The notes beneath the pieces were generated by a model that was not told where the DNA came from, did no database searches, and saw only the letters and a list, made by a program, of their open reading frames with translations. The translations under genes were made by a program, and so were the position numbers. 64,000 bases of DNA from Cordia subcordata (lineage: Eukaryota; Streptophyta; Magnoliopsida; Boraginales; Cordiaceae). The stretch lies in NCBI GenBank assembly GCA_028554755.1, contig JAPTOF010000006.1, positions 14,569,001 through 14,633,000 on the forward strand, in the 5' to 3' direction. Positions 27,844-40,140 of the stretch are shown one piece after another. Numbering within the stretch: position 1 is the first letter of the stretch; each line of letters begins with the position of its first letter.

Positions 27844-30767
27844 GCAACAGCAACAACAACAGCAACAACAGCAACATCATTTAAATCAACATCAGCAGCA
27901 GCAGTCTCCACGGATGGCTGCCCCCACAGGCCAAAAATCTCTAAGTCTAACTGGATCCCAGCCAGATGCTACTGCATCTGGGACGACTACTCCAGGAGGA
28001 AGTTCAAGCCAAGGAACAGAAGCAAGCAATCAACTTCTTGGGAAGAGAAAGATACAAGATTTAGTTTCACAGGTGCATGCTGCATTTTTGCCTTGCAACA
28101 CACCGATCTTCAGTTTTTCCATGGAAGTTTAAAAATAAATGACACTTAATGATGAGTAGAATGCTTTTAATGTAGTGTTAAAGTAAACATCACATGTTCC
28201 TTACAAATGATTTTGTGGTCATTGATTATATGATATAAGCTCCTCCTCTTCTACACTGCCTGAACCCCACCTCAAAGAAAAGTGATCAATTATAGATCTC
28301 AAATAATTTTAGAATTTGGCATTGGGCATAGAAAAGGGTTTTCCCAAATCATTTTCAGTAATACTAAAATGCTAACTTCTTAGAAAGTTATCTCTTTGAA
28401 TGATTATGTTTCAGGTGGATTTGCAAGGTAGGTTGGATCCTGAAGTTGAAGATCTTCTTTTGGAGATTGCTGATGATTTCATTGATTCAGTAAGGCTTAT
28501 GAATGCATAACACTTGCTGTTATTAAATTGAGCAATACCTGAATTATTCTTTCTGTACTGGTATGACATGCACATGGTTTTCATCTTTCAAAAACTGAAT
28601 GGTACTACACCGCCAGGATTGGGTTCCTGGGGTCTGGATAATAATTTTTCTTGGGGTGGGAATAAGTTTATATCAAATGATTTAAATGTATATGATGAAT
28701 AAGTAATGGGTTTCTCAAATAGGATATTAAATTGACCATCACTTAGTGTGAGATCTGATTATTTATTGTTTTTATGTAGGATGGGTTTTTAGTAATTGTG
28801 ACATAGAAAATATAGAAAGAATTGTTGTTAACTACTTGAGCTTCTTCCTTCTAATAAAACAAAGAGGGGCAAGAACTGCCTAATGCTCATTCACTCAGTT
28901 TTGAACTACTAACTACTAAAACTATTGCAAAGTGGCATGGTTTCCTTTTGGATTTCTTGTCCCTGTATCCTGACATGCCACCTTAGAGTACCTTTTCGGA
29001 CTATTATCTATTTGATCCATGGCATTTATATGATAGTTATGTAGATAATTTACATGTTACTGCATAGATTTTTGTAATCTCTTTTCATCCCACCTACCTT
29101 TTTGCAGGTAAGTGCATTTGCATGCAGCTTGGCGAAGCATCGGAAATCTTCAACTCTTGAACCCAAGGATGTATTGTTGCATCTAGGTTTGTACCGTATT
29201 ATGAACACGCTCTTACGTTAATTTTGATGAAAATTGCAATTCAAACCTTAAAAGTTTATGAAGATCTTTTGGGAATGTTTGAAGTTATGCATGCGTTGCA
29301 TACAAGTGTTGAATAACAAAATGCACATTGAAGTCTTCACTTAAGTTGCAGTTGGAGGAATTGTGGTAGGGCAGTGCTTAAGCATGGTTAGCTGTTAGAT
29401 GAATTGGTTTTGTGCATAAACATGCTTGATAATTGGCATAATTGTCTCCGCAGTCATTCACTCACTGTGTAGTTTGGGCTTACTTCACCCTAGTAAGATA
29501 GACATCTTTCTAGCTTACCTGATTGATTGTTCAGAAAAGCAGAAATTACTTTTACATGCCTTTTTCACTGAGAAGCCTTTGTGTTTGTTTAGTGATTACC
29601 AAGTGGCTATTATTATTTGGCAATATTATTAGTCTTTTGGTTCGGGAAAATGGGACTCCAAGCATGGCAATCAAGTTCAAAGATATAGGGCTAGTTTTGC
29701 TTTAAGATAGCTAGCTCATCTCTTCCAGTATCTGCGAAGAGCCATTGAGGGGCTACGTTACTAGGCATTGCTTCATGCTTCATTTGTTCTCCTGGCCACC
29801 CCCTTTTTCATGCCTAGTCCTAATGACATCGATGCTGCAGTCGAGCAATCTAAACTTAAAAGAAGATTAATTCTAGCTGATCATGGGCCTTTATTTCTTG
29901 TCTTATGTATGACTGCAAGCATTAGTTAGAAGGTGGCTTGAAACACGTAATATGGAATAAATCATATAACTTAATTGCATTACACAGCCATTGAACTAAT
30001 TAAACTAAGGTTTTTCAGAAAAGAACTGGGGTTTGACGATTCCAGGATTCTCGAGTGAAGAGAGAAAATATCCAAACCACGTAAGTATTTGAAATTTTCG
30101 TGTTCTTCTCTAATTTTGTTTTTTATAATATGCCGTATAACGTAAGTGCACTATAGATACTTACAGCTGCTTTAGTAATTCTGTGAGCAATTGATGTAAG
30201 TCAGGACACTACCTGTCCCCGAAAACCTTAAGTAAACTAAGTACAACTGTTTCTATTAAAGTTTTTGAGATTTTGTCCATTAAACTAGTTCTCCATCATC
30301 TTTTGGATTTTTTAGTTGCTCATCTTTCTTTTTCATCCGATTAGTCTTTTATTCTATTAGGTGAAGTAGTATTACGTCAGATGCAAAGAAGGATGAGAAA
30401 TAAAAGGGTCTCAGTAGCCTTCAGATAAACTTCAGTTTTAATGTATATTTTGATAGCGATTCTGAAATTTTTGCAGCAACCAAGTGATCTTCACAAAAAG
30501 CGTCTTGATATGGTGAGTTGGATTTATCATGCACTAACATTTTAATCCCGCTTCTCTGCTGAAGGTTCTTTAACTTTCTGGTTAAATAAAATCTAAATTT
30601 AGATACGGACATTGATGGAGCCTTCACGCTCTGACTCAAATACAACTAACGCAAAGGAGATGGGCAGGCAGGAGCTTGGCACTTCTCTTGGTCCAAACCA
30701 CGTGATGAGACCTTCTCCAAGTACAGAACAGCTGGCCTCTCAGTCGAATGCTTCTCAGATGCTGTAG
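24207..30767 (+). CDS. TAF12: TFIID/SAGA subunit TAF12
   Basis: Transcription initiation factor subunit; its histone fold pairs with TAF4 in TFIID (and with the ADA1-type partner in SAGA) in the nucleus. Exons: 24207-24974, 25585-25800, 27491-28072, 28415-28489, 29108-29186, 30019-30080, 30477-30512, 30603-30767; all introns GT-AG, 660 residues. The start has a strong context (ACATGG) and no in-frame ATG lies upstream. Residues 1-430 are Ser/Pro-, Gln- and Asn-rich, with several poly-Q runs and a 25-Q run at 432-456 (27800-27874, mixed CAG/CAA). The histone fold, about 513-580, reads [11 protein letters not shown]...[17 protein letters not shown]...[21 protein letters not shown]. The C-terminus includes [10 protein letters not shown] and HKKRLDMIRTLM, conserved after the fold. 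Length matches plant TAF12b/EER4 (about 680). The TAF12b versus TAF12 assignment is by length and Gln-rich N-terminus. Confidence 0.93.
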
Positions 30768-32100
30768 CAGATAACACGATTCTGAGGGCCAACAGTTCCC
30801 ATTTTCAGTTGGTTCCATGTTTCATAACAGCATGAATGTTATAGGTGAGGATCCTCTGTTATATTGAGATAAACTTATCCAAAGAGCATGATTACCTTAT
30901 CATCTTTTTTGGCAACCAAATTTTTTCAGGTTACCTGCTTTGCTTGAAAAGTCTAAAATAATATGGTGGCTAAATTTGGATTAGGGACATTGATGAGATC
31001 AGTTCAGAGCTTTTTACAGAAACTGATGCCGAAATAGATTAAAATTACGAGAATGTTATATTAAATAACAAATATTAAACCTGCCAACTAACAATTATTG
31101 TGTTAGTTATGCTTTTCCTAGATTTTGCCATGTGCTCTTCTTAGATTTTTACTAGTTAAAGTGTTGAGCATGGGTATAATCTTACTCTGAATGCTTTTTC
31201 CACAAATTATATCAAATAATATAGTGTGACCTTTGGATTAAAAAAAAAAAGGGAAGATTGTGCAACCTAAAGGCTATTAGCGAATGTTCCCAAATTCTAT
31301 TACTGAATGTTTATTCTATGTAGCCTGCCCTGCTTATTCTTGATTGACACAGTTGAACCCCCAAAGTTGTAAAGATTAAATTTAACAACAATGGCTTCCA
31401 CGGTAAGGACTGTAGAAGATTCCTGTTCCTGCTCATACGGTCAGTTAGTAAACCTAAAATTAGGGAAATATTTCATCTGAAAATATTTGATCTGTTTTCC
31501 CGGCAATATCCACAATACTGACCTAAATTCTCCTTTTACAGATTGCAGTGGTGAAGGCTAAAGTTACTGTGAGTGTCACTTAAAAGTTATCAACCATACA
31601 CTGAACTGGTGTGAAAAGCTGAAGATGCACAACTGTGCCAATGTTCATGGAAGGATGTGTTGCACATAACTCCAGAAACAATAATTAGGTCATGTCACTT
31701 GGGAGCAAGAATGTATCCCATTTAGTTCCTCTCGGCGCCTGCTTAACTTACTCTTTCAGCTTGTAGTTTATATAGCAGAAAACATATTCAGATTCCACTT
31801 TTATATCTAGGCATTAGTCCAAAGTTAGACTCATCTGGGTTTTCACTTTTTCAAAGATCTTGCATGCATAGTTTGGTTGCAGATGAAGTAAGATGTCCCT
31901 GACTGTGTTTGTCTTGTTAACTGTGATTTTCTGTATAAATAAATTGCAGTAGAATAGCCAAACTCTGAAGCATCTTTTGTACACAAGATAGGGGGCTGGT
32001 GACAGAAGACTCAATGTGGGTTCCATACGGCTATCCAAATGGCGGAGCTTGGGAGCTTCACTCAACGAGCTGTTTTTCAATTTACTTGTATAAATATGCA
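30768..32100 (+). other. TAF12 3' UTR and downstream region
   Basis: Sequence after the stop codon holds no supported frame. A possible 3'-UTR intron starts at GTGAGG near 30845 (after TGTTATAG) and could end at a TTTTACAG near 31542; this is a guess from splice-like sites. Poly(A)-type AATAAA-like text lies near 31937. Short minus-strand frames (31814-32101, 32156-32407) and the plus frame 32368-32631 lack family signatures. Confidence 0.3.
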
Positions 32101-32627
32101 AAGCCTACAAAATGTGCATCTCTGTTCCATGCGGTCGTGCGTAAATAGACAATCTTCAAGGTGTATCTGTATATGAGAGAGCTGAGAACAATTTGAGACG
32201 ATGCCATTGAAATGTGTCATTTATAGTCGAATGAGCTGCTGTGTTTCCGGACGCTAGTTTAGGCGTTTTGAGAGTTTGAATCAATGAACTTAGCATTGAT
32301 ACCAGGGAAGCCTTGCAGGTTGCTGTAATAATCCAGTCTCTTTTCCTGTTAAGCTTCTTAAAAGCTTGTGTCACCTTCTTGTGCCTTTTTGAAGCTAAAG
32401 GTATCAAGCATAACGTCCTGGCGTTGGTGGAGTTTACTTAAGAGGGAAAGATTTCATAAAGAAAAAACAGTGCTCTATGGATTCAGAACCTTGCAACTAC
32501 CCCATAGCCTTGAAAGTGGGTGGTCCACTGTGTTACGGATTTTATCATTCCAAACTGTTGATTCTTGTTTTCTGATGGATAGAGTGGGCCAAAGAATTGA
32601 TCATTGGTCAAATAAATGCTTGAGCTA

Positions 32628-32751
32628 CTAAAGGTCTAGTGGTTAAGTGGTATGTCTCTGACTTTTAGTGTGAATGATTTAATTGTCCAAAGATCAATTC
32701 TTGCTAGTCGCATTTTATAATTGATTTTTGGCCTCTCCTGAAGTAGAGAAA
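32628..32751 (+). mobile_element. SINE-like retroposon with 18-bp target duplication
   Basis: The 124-bp insert starts CTAAAGGTCTAGTGGTTAAG, which resembles a tRNA-derived SINE head with an A box (TAGTGGTTAAGTGG). It ends in an A-rich tail (GTAGAGAAA). It is flanked by identical 18-bp copies AAATAAATGCTTGAGCTA (32610-32627 and 32752-32769), the length typical of LINE-driven insertion. There is no poly(T) terminator and the B box is weak. Confidence 0.65.
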
Positions 32752-32946
32752 AAATAAATGCTTGAGCTAGGCGGGTTGAATTTTTCTCATTGAATCGGTT
32801 CATGTTCTAGATTTAGAGTTAATTCTCGCTAAAGGTATGTTGTAATAAGTTTTTGACCTCCGTAAAATAAATAAATAAATGCTTGAGCTATGCGGGTAGA
32901 AATTTTTGTCATTGAATCAGTTTCTGTTCTAGATTCAGAGTTATTG
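32694..32946. repeat. Tandem duplication of SINE tail plus flank (2 x about 126 bp)
   Basis: The block from the SINE 3' half through AAATAAATGCTTGAGCTA and the following 50 bases (32694-32820) is repeated next to itself at 32821-32946 with roughly 15-20 percent differences by eye. Both copies end in TTCTAGATT(T/C)AGAGTTA. Confidence 0.65.
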
Positions 32947-34264
32947 GGCTGGCATGTTTACACTTCCAAACTGTGTTAAGAAGGAACTGGAGAGAAAATT
33001 TGCTGCTTTTCTTAGGAATGGGTTAGCTTCATCTACGATAGGAGCGAGTTTTGAATGGAAGTGTGGAAGGGGGTGGAATTCTTGAAGGGTGTTTGGCTTT
33101 GCTTATTCTAGGTGCTTATAAGTATTTATAAAAAAGTACTTAGACAAATAATTTTTTATTGTTTGGGTGCTTATAAGCACCAAATAAGCAAAGCCAAACA
33201 CCCTCTTAGATGCACATAACATTCTTATTACTAACAATTGGGGCTCCAGTGATATTTTCATTTAGCTGGTCGTGTATAAGATGAATTGAGTTTAATGATG
33301 TTATTTTGCTTATTTAGCCAAGAATATATTAGATTATCAACAAGAAGTTGGTTGAGATAATAGCGGCCTTTCCCGTTGAGGTGAATACAAATTTGAATAT
33401 TGAAAAATTTACTTATTGGGAAGGTGTTTTCTTCAATGCTCTTGCTCTGAAAAGAATTGAATCCAATGTAGCTTTAGAATACTTTGACTTGGAAAAAAAA
33501 AGGGAAAGAAAGAAAAGAAAAATGTCTCCATCAAATTTCCTTGCTTTGCTTTGTTAAGCCTCGACTTTAGGCCGGTGGTTTTGGCTTGTTTTTTTAGTTC
33601 TTCATCTTTCTTTTTCTCTCATCTTTTCATTTATTGTTTTTGTTCAGTTTTGTTGGGTCTTTTATGACTTTTGATTTTTTTCCCTACTCAAATGTTATCT
33701 GTGGTATTTGGTGTTACTAGATTTAGAATAAGAATCCTTGTGTTCAAACTCTTGGCTTTCCTTTTAGAATATTGTTGCCGGTCAACTATGATTTCTCACT
33801 TTGGGATTTCACGATTTTTGTTATGTGTTTGGCCGTTCATCTTCTCCGCTAGATGTGTTTCCTCCATGGTTGGTGTATTTGTTTATTCAACAATCTTCCT
33901 GTTGAAGGCTTTGGAGGCCGATTTGGAGGTTTCTTTCTCCAACCTTTTGGTGATTGGATGGTGAGCCTTTCTCTCATCTTGTCGTTGGTTTTTCTTGGTT
34001 TGCAATTTTTTATGATTTCTTTGGAGGTCATTGTTAGTGCGTGTGCCATGCATTGTAATGATGTTGTGTTGATCCTTTAGCTTGGATTATACTTCAATAT
34101 TGCCATGGTAGGTGGTAGTTAATCGTCCACTTTTATTTGCAATTATGTTTTAGGGTATGTGTCGTCAAGTATTTGTACTTGTTAGACCAGATATGATTGG
34201 TCCACTTGTGTACATCTATTTTATATTAATGAAATATATTTGTTTGAACAAAAAAAAAAAAAAA
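32945..34264 (+). mobile_element. LINE (L1-like) 3' fragment with poly(A) tail
   Basis: Translation of 32945-33075 gives YWAGMFTLPNCVKKELERKF, then FLRNGL and GASFEWK, which matches the end of plant LINE reverse transcriptase before the zinc-binding domain (YW...FILPKKVIKEIE...FLW.G...A.VSW). The following 1.1 kb is AT-rich with no firm frame (33348-34080 frames are not recognisable). It ends in AATGAAATATATTTGTTTGAAC and an A run at 34250-34264, as LINE 3' ends do. A MITE is inserted at 33087-33204. The element is 5'-truncated and dead. Confidence 0.55.
33087..33204. mobile_element. Short foldback MITE
   Basis: The left end GGGTGTTTGGCTTTGCTTATT is matched by the inverted right end AATAAGCAAAGCCAAACACCC. 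Inner parts (GGTGCTTATAAG) also pair, so nearly the whole 118 bp can fold into one hairpin. Non-coding. Confidence 0.75.
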
Positions 34265-34345
34265 CAACTAGAGTAAACATTTTTTTAATATTAAGGAGAT
34301 ATGTTTGTTTGAACCCCAAAAAAAAAAAAAAAACAGCTATGGAGT
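34265..34345. repeat. Duplicated LINE tail and flank
   Basis: After the first tail (…TTTGTTTGAAC-A run-CAACTAGAGTAAAC) a second, diverged copy follows: AATATTAAGGAGATATGTTTGTTTGAACCC-A run-CAGCTATGGAGTAAAC. It looks like a local tandem duplication of the poly(A) end with its target flank. Confidence 0.5.
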
Positions 34346-34900
34346 AAACTTCGAACATTTACCATCCCAATCCTTGGAGCTTATCCTGAAGATATGAGCA
34401 ACAATAACAGTACTAATGATACATAACACCAAAAAAATTTAAAACTGCTCAAATTTCACCTTCAAATTCATATTGATATCGTGCTAATTACCCAGTTAAT
34501 AATTTATTTTGATTTTATTGACAATTAAATCTTTTATTTTTGAAACACAACAAATCAATCCATTATCTTTATAATTTATGACGCCAATGGAATTCATGTA
34601 AAAAGATCTTCAAAAATTAACAATTTGGACATTTGACAAGTTATTGCTACTGAAATACTTAAAATTTTAATTTTGAATTAGCACGTCCGTTGTATAAGCT
34701 ATTCTTTTTTTTTTTTTTTTCTGTCAATATGTAGTTGTGTTCCAAATTAAGAAACAGACAAGCTAATTCAAATTAAAATTTTAAATATTTTAAAGGGGTC
34801 GAAATGAGGGGCTAAGTGGTCATTAGTCGATTGATATTGTGAAAAGTATCATATATAAAAAATTTATTTATTTAAAATAAATAAATAACATGGCATTTGT
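34346..34900. other. Intergenic, AT-rich
   Basis: No supported frame or RNA gene. It contains a T run near 34707-34720. Confidence 0.5.
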
Positions 34901-34909
34901 TATATATAG
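34901..34909 (+). promoter_or_regulatory. Candidate TATA box near ATG12
   Basis: TATATATAG about 265 bases before the ATG12 start codon. Because the site II cluster lies between it and the gene, ATG12 may instead use a TATA-less start near 35100; the role of this box is uncertain. Confidence 0.25.
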
Positions 34910-35032
34910 AGAAGACAAAGGGTAGTCAAGTTATAACGTGGAGTCTAACCTTAAAATATACTCGAGTTTTTTGCGGGGTTAATATATTTTGAGTTATGAC
35001 ACTACACTTGAAAAAAGAAAAAGCAAAAATAA

Positions 35033-35095
35033 TGGGCCATAAATAGTGGGCCCAATTTATAGGTCCGGCCCATAATAGATTGTCATAAAGGCCCA
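35033..35095. promoter_or_regulatory. Cluster of site II (TGGGCC/GGCCCA) motifs upstream of ATG12
   Basis: TGGGCC occurs at 35033 and 35047 and GGCCCA at 35067 and 35090, all within 63 bases and 80-140 bases before the ATG12 start. Site II motifs bind TCP-class factors and mark promoters of housekeeping plant genes, often TATA-less. Confidence 0.6.
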
Positions 35096-35174
35096 CGATC
35101 CCAGCAGAGAGCAGAAAGAAGAAGCTTTTTGTAGTCAGCATTGCTTCTTCTTCAGAAGGCCAAAAGAAAAAAAT

Positions 35175-37320
35175 ATGGCCGCTGCAGAGTCTCGCAAAGG
35201 TGACTATTTTAACTACTTTTTGTCTCGTTAATATCATCAACTGTTTATCTTTGTGTATTTGTAGGAGATTTTCTCCATAATAATAATAATAATAATAATT
35301 TTTATTTTAATTTTGGTGTTAATGCTATGCAGTTATCATACATTTTAGGGCAACTGGCGATGCCCCGATTCTCAAGCAAGCGAAATTCAAGGTTTGTGCT
35401 CGTATACAATTTCTTTATTTATTTATTTATTTTTAATTTTTATTTATTTATTTATTTTTGGGTCAAGTTTCAAAATGGAAGGTCAGGCCACATGAAATTG
35501 CTCCCAAAGTGGGGTTTGATCCTTAACTGAATCTTGTGTGTAGCGGGAGTTTCGTGCACTGAACTGTTGCATTTAATTGTAACAGTAATGATGGGTTTCA
35601 ATTTGTATTAACGTGAATGTTGTTAATTAGATATAATCTCTTGTTATGTTATTATTCAATCTGAAGGCAGTGGGTAGATAAGTTTGGATAGAGGGGGGTA
35701 ATACTACAGTAGACGAGTAGATTTGTATATGGTGTGTGCAAATTGACCCGTCTGTTATAAAGGTGCTTAGCGAAAAGTTTATTGTATTTATTTCTTATGT
35801 TTAACATACTCTCAGGTGTAGTCACATACAAGTAGTCGTAGTATGCAATTGTACATGTATGCAACTCTCTTTCTTATTGTGCTTTTTGAGTGGACGGTGG
35901 CGAGACTTGAAACTGTTATCTTTTGTTAACATAACTCGTCAACTGATCGTCTAATTTAAAAGTTCATATCAGAGAGGGCAATTGTTTTATTTATTTACTG
36001 TTGCTAATGATGGTTCCTAGGAAAGAATGGATTAGAATATCTTAAGGTACTGGGCAAAATGCAGGCTCTAGAAGAAGCATGAATCTGTTGGCATTTTCAG
36101 TTTATTGATGTAAAGAGAACAACTGGGCTGCATAAATTAATTGCAGGGCTTATGGTCGCTGTGCTCACTTTTAACTAGCTCTAATATTTCTGTTGAGCAC
36201 CATTTTCCTTCCTTTCTTATTTTATAATTAACATTTTTAGTTCGTAAGTGAAAGAAATCGGAAAAAAACAAAGAACCTTCTGATTGATATGCAAACTGGA
36301 ATTCCCTTAATTTCATCATTTTCGTTATTGAATTATTGAGCACCATTGACTATCATGATCACTATTCACACATTTTCTTCTTTTGAAATGTAGATCGCTG
36401 GCAGTGACAAGTTTGTGAAAGTGATTGATTTTCTTCGCCGCCAAATTCACCGAGACACATTGGTAGTCATGCATTGTCAATTCCGTCAATAAACTACACA
36501 CGGTAGATGAGATTTTGGTGACTAATCTTGTAAATTTGTTTCCAGTTTGTGTATGTCAACAGTGCCTTCTCACCCAATCCTGATGAATCAGTGATTGACC
36601 TTTATAATGTATGTTGTTCTAGCTATCCTGGCTTTTCTTTATTGTTCTACATGGTTTTATTTAGCATCATTTTCTTTTGGTCAGTTTCTTGTATTTTAAT
36701 TGAAAGGAGCATATCTTAGGTGCCCATGGCATGTATAAGTACAAGTGGAATTATCATACTAGATAATGGAAGATACGTGGTTAGCAAGTTCTACTTCTAT
36801 CATTCAAAATTTATATGGGAAAGACAGCGTGTCAACTTGTATGAATGATGCATCTCATTACCATGTAATATTATTCTGTGGAAGACTTTTGTATCATTCT
36901 GTTGATCAATGTGGGAACTATGACAGAAAATTCTCATTATTAGAGTAACTTCACCTATCATTTGGTAATTGTAATTGGCCTATATGCATATTTTGGTATA
37001 TTTATGCACGCTCTTTAGTTTATATTTAACTTTAAGCAGAAAATGCATTATTTGTTCCCACTTAATCCTATCTATTTATTTCATTCTCTATATTTGGCAA
37101 TATGGTTGGACCTATTTGACATGGTCCTTCCTCTCTCCATTTAGATTCAGATAATCAGATGTAATTACAAATTCTTGGTTGGTCTCTCCATTTTGATTCT
37201 AATTAATTACAGATTCTTGGTTGGTTATGTCACATAGTTGTACTGGAATTTGACATGCAGAATTTTGGCTTTGATGGCAAGTTGATAGTGAATTATGCAT
37301 GTTCAATGGCATGGGGATAA
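35175..37320 (+). CDS. ATG12: Autophagy ubiquitin-like protein ATG12
   Basis: Ubiquitin-like modifier that is conjugated through its C-terminal glycine to ATG5 (via ATG7 and ATG10); the ATG12-ATG5 conjugate promotes ATG8 lipidation during autophagosome formation in the cytosol. Exons 35175-35199, 35333-35391, 36394-36462, 36546-36608 and 37261-37320; all GT-AG, 91 residues. Recognised from [17 protein letters not shown], then [12 protein letters not shown], then [20 protein letters not shown] and the end [19 protein letters not shown]. Plant ATG12 proteins are about 94-96 residues, so the N-terminus (MAAAESRK before VII) is a few residues short but complete. The protein ends directly in Gly with no extension, as in other ATG12s, so no protease processing is needed. 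Nothing in the neighbourhood is functionally linked. Confidence 0.95.
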
Positions 37321-39896
37321 TATTCAAACACAGGTCTTTGCTGAGCATGGGAAAGCTGTAAATATTTTAGGTAAATATAATATGTTATGCAGCATATTTG
37401 TTGTACCGTTTACATATGCTATTGGGCTTCTTGTTAATTTCATTAGCTGGTGTCTCTGCTGGAATTGGAAAATGTGCTTGGTCTGCGGATATAACTTTTG
37501 TACTACTTCCTTCTACTTCCTGAGCCCATCTTATCAGTTTACTGCAGTAATCAAATATTGGATAGAAGCTTTCACTGCCTGAGATAATGTTGAGCATATG
37601 AGTCTTTTTAGTTTCCTTGCATTTTTAGTCTCATTATTTTAAAGCCTTATAGACCAGTTTTTGTATGTTCTTTCTTGGTTGATGAACTGCCAATATCTGT
37701 TTTTCTTGTCTCTTAGTTCTAGAGTTACTTTTGTTCTTATCAGGGAAAAAAGAACAATAAGAAGTTAAAATATGGACTTCAAAAGCTATTTTCCTGGAAA
37801 TGACGGGAAGTATAGCAAGGTTTGGGACTCATCTAGGTAGTGGAGTCTTAGACTAAATCACACAGGATCGCAATAAAATATACCTGTAGTCATGGATTTT
37901 CTGCATATGATATGAGACATTATTCCGTTAGTAGATCCTGTTTGCTGCATGTCTATTGCTTCATGCATGTCACACAGGATACAGTACCTTTCTAGAGGGA
38001 GCTAATTTTATGGCTTTTGGTTTTTTGCTTTAAAGCACATTCACCTTTTCATGCCGTTGTTTTATGGGATTGTATTCTGATCTTTGAAATTAGTTGGTTC
38101 AAATGCATGTGAATGGTGACATTCGTGTTTAATTTCCATGACAGGAAGCATTTCACTATATTGAAGATTCTGTTATAGTTGTGACAAGGAGATTCAAGAT
38201 AAATATTTGGATGAAGTAGCTTAATTAGTTCTTTTACCACCTATATATCATGTTTCTTTCTGTTTTATAGATGTGATCTGGAATGTTGATTCTAATGGCT
38301 AAAGTTCGTGTATACACATTTGTTGTTTGCAATGATAAGACATGCAGCTTATTCTTGGAAAAGTACATCTTTTCAAGTTACTAGCTGAATTCGTTAAAGT
38401 TTCTCATAAACAAAATGACGTGCAATACCTTTCTTAGATTGCATATGGTGAATGGACAGTGCAGGGAGTTCATATTATTTTGATAGGTTGTTACAAGCAT
38501 TTTATCTCGAGAATGTTATTTTGGTCCTCGTCTCATATTTTATCGCTAACTAGCTTGAGATTAAAATGAACTGACAAGTGCTGGCAGCTGTGTAATATAT
38601 GATGTCTTCATGGTTACTAGTCGAGAGTTTCAGGATATGAATTCAAGTGAAGTGAAAAGAAATAAGGGGTGCATAGTTAACCGATGAATAGTAGAAGGTT
38701 GGGCAACATAAGCTGCATTACTGCACTATTAATATCTCTTTTGATACTTAGTCTGTTATAATAATTCATCCATCTAAACCTTCCAACCCATACATTTTTC
38801 TGTTGATATTTTAATCAGCAAACTTTTTGGAGGTCATTTGACTGATATGTCTCTCTAGTCGAATTGAAGCCTCTTAAAAATACCTGCTTCTGCTGTGACT
38901 ATCATCCATCTATTTGCACCATGTTTCTTAATACCTTCAGCTACTCTTCTCATAGTGGCTTGTTTCCATACTTATTCATCTCTCGTAAATAGCTTAAACT
39001 TTTAGATAAAGTAGTTACTTACCACTATTATGGGTATGTATGCCTGCCTGCTTTCATGAATCATCTGTCCTCAAAAAGGCATTGGCTACTCCACTGTACC
39101 CTTTATGTATGACTTGCAGAAACACTCATAGGGGAGATGCAGAGTGTTGTCTTGTTGCATTTGTTGTTGGTTAGGCAGATTTCCCAACGGCACTTGTGTC
39201 ATCTACCTTTCAAGCTTTATTTGAACCTGCTATTTCATCTACCCTCATTCTTGCATGACAGCCAGTAAGGCTGTGTACACGTGGTCGACTACGAGGGCCT
39301 TATCTGATTAAGTGGGGTCGGCTATATACCCGCCATCTGGCAAGGCAGTATATATGCATGCAGCAGAAAAGTTGAAAATTTTCGTCCGTGGGCTAACCAC
39401 AGATTGCAGAGAGGATTTACTTTGGACTTGATGATTGAACAATGGATGTGCTGAAAAAGTATGGACGCATTGTCGTGGCAGAAACCAAAGGCTGCTGAAT
39501 TTGAAAAAGTATCCAATAATACTATGCGGTGCACCCACACCCCCCCCCCCCCAGCCTCTAGGCCAAATGAAGGGTTTGTTTTGTTGTTTCCTTTTTTTTT
39601 TTTTTTTTTTGGGGTTTTTCTCAAGTAAAGATCAATAATATATTATTTATACTTGTTGAAAAATGATGTCGATTTTTTTTTTTGACATTTTAAACGAGGA
39701 ACATACTAAATGGGGCTTCGCTTGGGAAATCTTAAGAGAAGCTGGGCCCAGTGGTCCCGTAAAGCAGCTGATCTTGATGGGCTGTCTAATGTCTAAAAAG
39801 GCTGGATCTTGGAGCCTGGAGACAGAGAGAACAAGCGCCATCTAGCAAGGCCTCGATCATGGAGCGTCGGTGATCAATACCACTACGGTAGAGTCT

Positions 39897-40140
39897 TAGG
39901 CTCGTTTACATTGGGTTTTTGTCAAAATTGTGTTTTTTTAAAGAATAAAATTGAAAAAATATATTTTTTGTTGTTAAATTAAAATTTCTGATTTCTTGAA
40001 AAAAAATTAAAATTGAGTTTTTTTCTTGACATTTCAGTTTTTTTTTTTAAAAATTAATTTAAATACTTGTTGTAAAATAATATATATAAATTTTTTTTTA
40101 AAGACAAGTGCTTAAAGGAAGCCAATCTAAATAGGTTCTC
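39897..40140. mobile_element. Probable foldback MITE
   Basis: The left end TTAGGCTCGTTTACATTGGGT and the complement of the right end GAGAACCTATTTAGATTGGC are imperfect inverted repeats around a T- and A-run-rich core. It is of the same general type as the 13208-13436 element. Confidence 0.4.

Noticed and set aside
33348..34080. Several short plus-strand frames (up to 97 codons)
   Set aside because: They lie in the 3' untranslated part of the LINE fragment and match no protein I recognise.
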